A stretch of 9,106 nt of DNA. Source: an uncultured Clostridium sp. (GTDB lineage Bacteria > Bacillota > Clostridia > Lachnospirales > Lachnospiraceae). The notes under the pieces were generated by a model, which had not been told where the DNA came from, ran no database searches, and worked only from the letters and a program-made list of their open reading frames with translations. Shown piece by piece: positions 6,659 to 9,106 of the stretch. A program made the position numbers and the translations under genes. The stretch spans positions 1 to 9,106 of the forward strand of contig CABQJA010000081.1 of the NCBI GenBank assembly GCA_902464345.1. The letters run 5' to 3'. How positions within the stretch are numbered: position 1 is the stretch's first letter; each line of letters begins with the position of its first letter.

Positions 6659-7627
6659 ATGATTCAGAAGATAACATTAATTGGACTGGGTGCGATGGGG
6701 TCGTTCTTTGCACCGAGATTGCAGGCCTGCTATGGAGATGATTTCCGGGTGCTTGCAAACGGAGACCGGAAGAAACGACTAGAGACCGAGGGTATCTGGG
6801 TAAATGACAGACAGTATTTCTTTCCGGTAATTGATTCTGAGAATCGGGAGCCATCGGATCTGATCATTATAGCAACGAAGGATACCGGACTTGATCAGGC
6901 ATTGGAGGATATCCGAAATCAGGTGGGTGCGCATACCATTATCATGGCGGTGCTGAATGGAGTAGAATCGGAGGAGAAGGCTGCCGCAATCTATGGATGG
7001 GAGCATGTGATCTATTCCCTGATGAGGATGTCAGTAGTGATGCAGGATCATAAGACACATTATGATCCGGAGGGAGGCAAGGTACATTTCGGTGATAAAG
7101 AGGGGCATGGCAGTGGGGATAGCTTTGTGCCATCCGAGCGGGTCGCAATGGTGGCCGAAGTGTTTAAGAAAGCAGGTATTCCATATCAGGTAGAAGAGGA
7201 TGTATTATTCTCTATGTGGTGGAAATTCATGGCAAATGTAGGAGAGAACCTGACCTGCGCGTTGTTAAGTCTGCCGTTTGGCGCATTCCGTTACAGTGAA
7301 GATGCGAACTGGATCCGACATGCAGCCATGAGAGAGGTCGCAGCGATTGCAAATGCGAAGGGAATCATGCTGGGAGAAAAGGAAATGAAGGCGCAGGACT
7401 ATGTAATGACGCATGTCGGACCGCATAATAAACCGTCTACACTGCAGGATCTGGAGAACCACAGGAAAACAGAGATAGAAATGTTCTCCGGCATGGTATG
7501 CCGTATGGGTAAGGAATTAGGCATTCCGACTCCGGTAAATGAAGTGTTCTACCATGGTATCCGGGCATTGGAGAATAAATATCTGAAATATGATGAATGG
7601 AAACTGATTCAGGAGGATCTGCACTGA
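6659..7627 (+). CDS. Ketopantoate reductase (PanE/ApbA) family oxidoreductase
   Basis: A 322-residue NADPH-dependent reductase of the 2-dehydropantoate 2-reductase family, which in the pantothenate/CoA pathway reduces ketopantoate to pantoate in the cytosol. The N-terminus is a Rossmann fold with the motif GLGAMG at 9-14. LNG follows at 99-101, the catalytic-type lysine K189 with N193 lies in WWKFMANVGEN, and the C-terminal helical domain has S260 and the RKTEIE motif at 269-274. These match the catalytic and substrate-binding positions of the family. No panB, panC or panD gene is nearby. Family members also reduce other 2-keto acids, so pantothenate synthesis is likely but not proven and no symbol is given. 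The stop TGA overlaps the next gene's ATG (7625-7629, TGATG), which implies translational coupling. Confidence 0.88.
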   Translation: MIQKITLIGLGAMGSFFAPRLQACYGDDFRVLANGDRKKRLETEGIWVNDRQYFFPVIDSENREPSDLIIIATKDTGLDQALEDIRNQVGAHTIIMAVLNGVESEEKAAAIYGWEHVIYSLMRMSVVMQDHKTHYDPEGGKVHFGDKEGHGSGDSFVPSERVAMVAEVFKKAGIPYQVEEDVLFSMWWKFMANVGENLTCALLSLPFGAFRYSEDANWIRHAAMREVAAIANAKGIMLGEKEMKAQDYVMTHVGPHNKPSTLQDLENHRKTEIEMFSGMVCRMGKELGIPTPVNEVFYHGIRALENKYLKYDEWKLIQEDLH

Positions 7628-9106
7628 TGAGCCAGGAGATAAGAACCGGGAAGAAAAGGAAGACCGGGGATGAAATGCATAAAAGTGAAGTGCACAGAAA
7701 CGGAACCGCTACCGGTGGCTGCCCGTATGTAAAGAAGTGTGGCGGCTGCAATATGCTGGATGGAGATTATGCCGGTCATTTAAAGCTGAAACAGAAGCTG
7801 GTCGAGGGGTATTTGCGGGGAATCTGTAAGGTCATGCCGATTACCGGAATGCAGGATCCGTATCATTATCGAAATAAGGTGCATGCAGTCTATGCGAATA
7901 CCAAACAGGGTGTTATTTCCGGTGTGTATCAGGAAGGGACACACTGGGTAGTACCGGTGGAGGAGTGCCGGATCGAGGACCGGAAAGCAGATCAGATCAT
8001 TCAGGATATTCGTGGACTGTTAAAATCATTTCGTATGAAAGCTTATGATGAGGATCGGGGATTCGGATTCTTGCGGCATGTGCTGATCCGTCGTGGATTC
8101 CATAGTGGAGAAATCATGGTTGTGCTGGTGACCGGTACACCGGTATTCCCATCCAAGAATCATTTCATTAAAGCATTACGGAAGCTGCATCCGGAGATAA
8201 CAACGATCATTCAGAATATTAATGACCGGAAAACGAGTATGGTACTTGGAGAACGTGAGATTCTGCTATATGGAAAGGGCTATATCGAGGACCAGCTGTG
8301 TGGAAAGACATTTCGTATTTCGGCAAAGTCGTTTTATCAGGTAAATCCGGTGCAGACAGAGTTTCTGTATGGAAAGGCTGTGGAGCTGGCAGGTCTGACC
8401 GGAAAAGAACGGGTCATAGATGCGTACTGCGGAATCGGAACGATCGGACTCATTGCAAGTGACGGAGCAGCGGACACACTGGGAATCGAACTGAATCCGG
8501 ATGCTGTCCGGGATGCCATCCGCAATGCAAAGGTAAACGGCGTGAAAAACATCCGGTTCTATCAGGCAGATGCCGGAGCCTATATGGTTCAGATGGCAGA
8601 GCAGGGGGAGCATGCAGACGTGGTATTCATGGATCCGCCGCGTGCCGGTAGTGATGAAGCATTTCTGTCCTCGGTCGTGAAGCTGGCACCGGAACGGATC
8701 GTGTACATTTCCTGCAATCCGGAAACTCTGGCGAGGGATCTGAAGTATCTGGTGAAACAGGGGTATGTGGTCGGGGAGGCATGGCCGTATGACATGTTCC
8801 CGTGGACGGGGCATGTGGAGACTGTAGTACTGCTTTCCCACAAAAAGCCAGACGGACATATCAACGTAAAAGTTGAGTTTGGTGAGGGTGAGGGAAAAGT
8901 TCCGCTTGATAATATCGCTAAAAGAGCCGAAAGCTATAAGCCCAAAGAACGAGTGACCTACAAAATGATAAAGGAGTACATAGAAGCTAAATACGGCTTC
9001 AAGGTACATACCGCATATATCGCAGAGGTAAAGAGAGATTTAGGCTTGCCAATGTACGATGCTCCTAATGCGGTAGAGGAATTGAAACAGCCGAGGAAGC
9101 ATCCGA
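7627..9106 (+). CDS. rlmD: 23S rRNA m5U methyltransferase (RlmD/RumA type), 3' end beyond window
   Basis: The frame is open from the ATG at 7627 through the last base (493 codons visible). The enzyme uses SAM to methylate C5 of a uridine in RNA, most likely 23S rRNA. Four iron-sulfur cysteines are in place: C32, C38 and C41 (C-X5-C-X2-C) and C114. FYQVNPVQTE (236-245) is the U-recognising/SAM region, DAYCGIGTIGL (265-275) the SAM loop and MDPPRAG (335-341) the family motif. SCNPETLARD (362-371) contains the nucleophile C363, and HVETV (396-400) holds E398, the usual catalytic base. There is no TRAM domain: a short basic tail precedes the cluster. The normal family end falls at about residue 404, but at least 89 more residues follow with different base composition (see the separate entry). 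The start overlaps the reductase stop. The exact uridine target (RlmD, RlmCD or TrmA-like) cannot be settled here. Confidence 0.88.
   Translation, partial: MSQEIRTGKKRKTGDEMHKSEVHRNGTATGGCPYVKKCGGCNMLDGDYAGHLKLKQKLVEGYLRGICKVMPITGMQDPYHYRNKVHAVYANTKQGVISGVYQEGTHWVVPVEECRIEDRKADQIIQDIRGLLKSFRMKAYDEDRGFGFLRHVLIRRGFHSGEIMVVLVTGTPVFPSKNHFIKALRKLHPEITTIIQNINDRKTSMVLGEREILLYGKGYIEDQLCGKTFRISAKSFYQVNPVQTEFLYGKAVELAGLTGKERVIDAYCGIGTIGLIASDGAADTLGIELNPDAVRDAIRNAKVNGVKNIRFYQADAGAYMVQMAEQGEHADVVFMDPPRAGSDEAFLSSVVKLAPERIVYISCNPETLARDLKYLVKQGYVVGEAWPYDMFPWTGHVETVVLLSHKKPDGHINVKVEFGEGEGKVPLDNIAKRAESYKPKERVTYKMIKEYIEAKYGFKVHTAYIAEVKRDLGLPMYDAPNAVEELKQPRKHP
8839..9106 (+). mobile_element. Composition-shifted C-terminal extension; possible edge of an integrated element
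   Basis: Just after the HVETVVLLS end of the methyltransferase the frame continues without a stop for at least 89 residues, beginning HKKPDGHINVKVEF. By hand count GC is about 55% over 8581-8840 and about 43% over 8841-9106, and codons rare before (CTT, AGA, CCT, GCT, TTG) become common. The extension is Lys/Glu-rich and mostly helical, with YKMIKEYIEAKYGFKVHTAY and a GLPMYDAPNAVEEL stretch. From memory, similar tails occur on RlmD-like proteins and small ORFs of clostridial integrative elements; I could not verify this. Genes of the rum/rumA type are reported integrative-element insertion sites in streptococci. I infer that an element inserted at the gene's 3' end and supplied a new in-frame tail. 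No integrase or att repeat is visible, so this remains tentative. Confidence 0.38.

Noticed and set aside
8266..9009. A 247-codon open frame on the - strand
   Set aside because: It lies entirely opposite the methyltransferase gene, whose + strand frame shows all family motifs. The predicted product is Cys/His-rich without domain logic.

Overview
The window looks like chromosomal DNA of an anaerobic, low-to-mid GC Firmicute, most likely a Lachnospiraceae-type Clostridium. The grounds are strong AGGAGG-type ribosome binding sites, TTGNNN/TATAAT promoters with 17-base spacers, a codon style rich in CCG, GGA, CGG and ATC, and the kind of gene products present. Every gene is on the + strand. No rRNA, tRNA, CRISPR array or complete insertion sequence is visible, and no gene-free stretch exceeds about 160 bases.

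Layout: (1) 42-824, a ZIP-family divalent metal transporter. (2) 825-952, a short intergenic region with a perfect 20-bp inverted repeat (850-869 / 918-937) enclosing a good sigma-A promoter that points into the next gene. A 10-bp tandem repeat extends the left arm. This is the most interesting spot in the window. (3) 953-3196, a membrane-anchored extracellular-sensor / degenerate GGDEF / intact EAL protein, predicted to be a cyclic-di-GMP phosphodiesterase. (4) 3275-4870, peptide chain release factor 3 (prfC). (5) 4989-5468 and 5532-6500, an NfeD-like membrane protein and a stomatin/SPFH protein. They form a classic two-gene operon with its own promoter and a strong terminator at 6518-6553. 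(6) 6659-7627, a ketopantoate reductase-family (PanE/ApbA) oxidoreductase, overlapping by one base with (7) 7627 to the window end, an RlmD/RumA-type 23S rRNA m5U methyltransferase. The methyltransferase ORF runs off the window.

Most genes are housekeeping: metal uptake, c-di-GMP turnover, translation termination, membrane organisation, cofactor metabolism and rRNA modification. Two features stand out. The first is the promoter flanked by inverted repeats in front of the c-di-GMP phosphodiesterase gene. It has the form of an invertible (phase-variable) promoter, although its 48-bp spacer is very short, and an operator or RNA hairpin is a real alternative. The second is the 3' end of the methyltransferase gene. 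After the normal end of the enzyme the frame continues with at least 89 extra residues, and GC falls from about 55% to about 43% (my hand count over about 260 bases each side of position 8840). This suggests that the tail was supplied by a mobile element integrated at the gene's 3' end, with the element lying downstream of the window.
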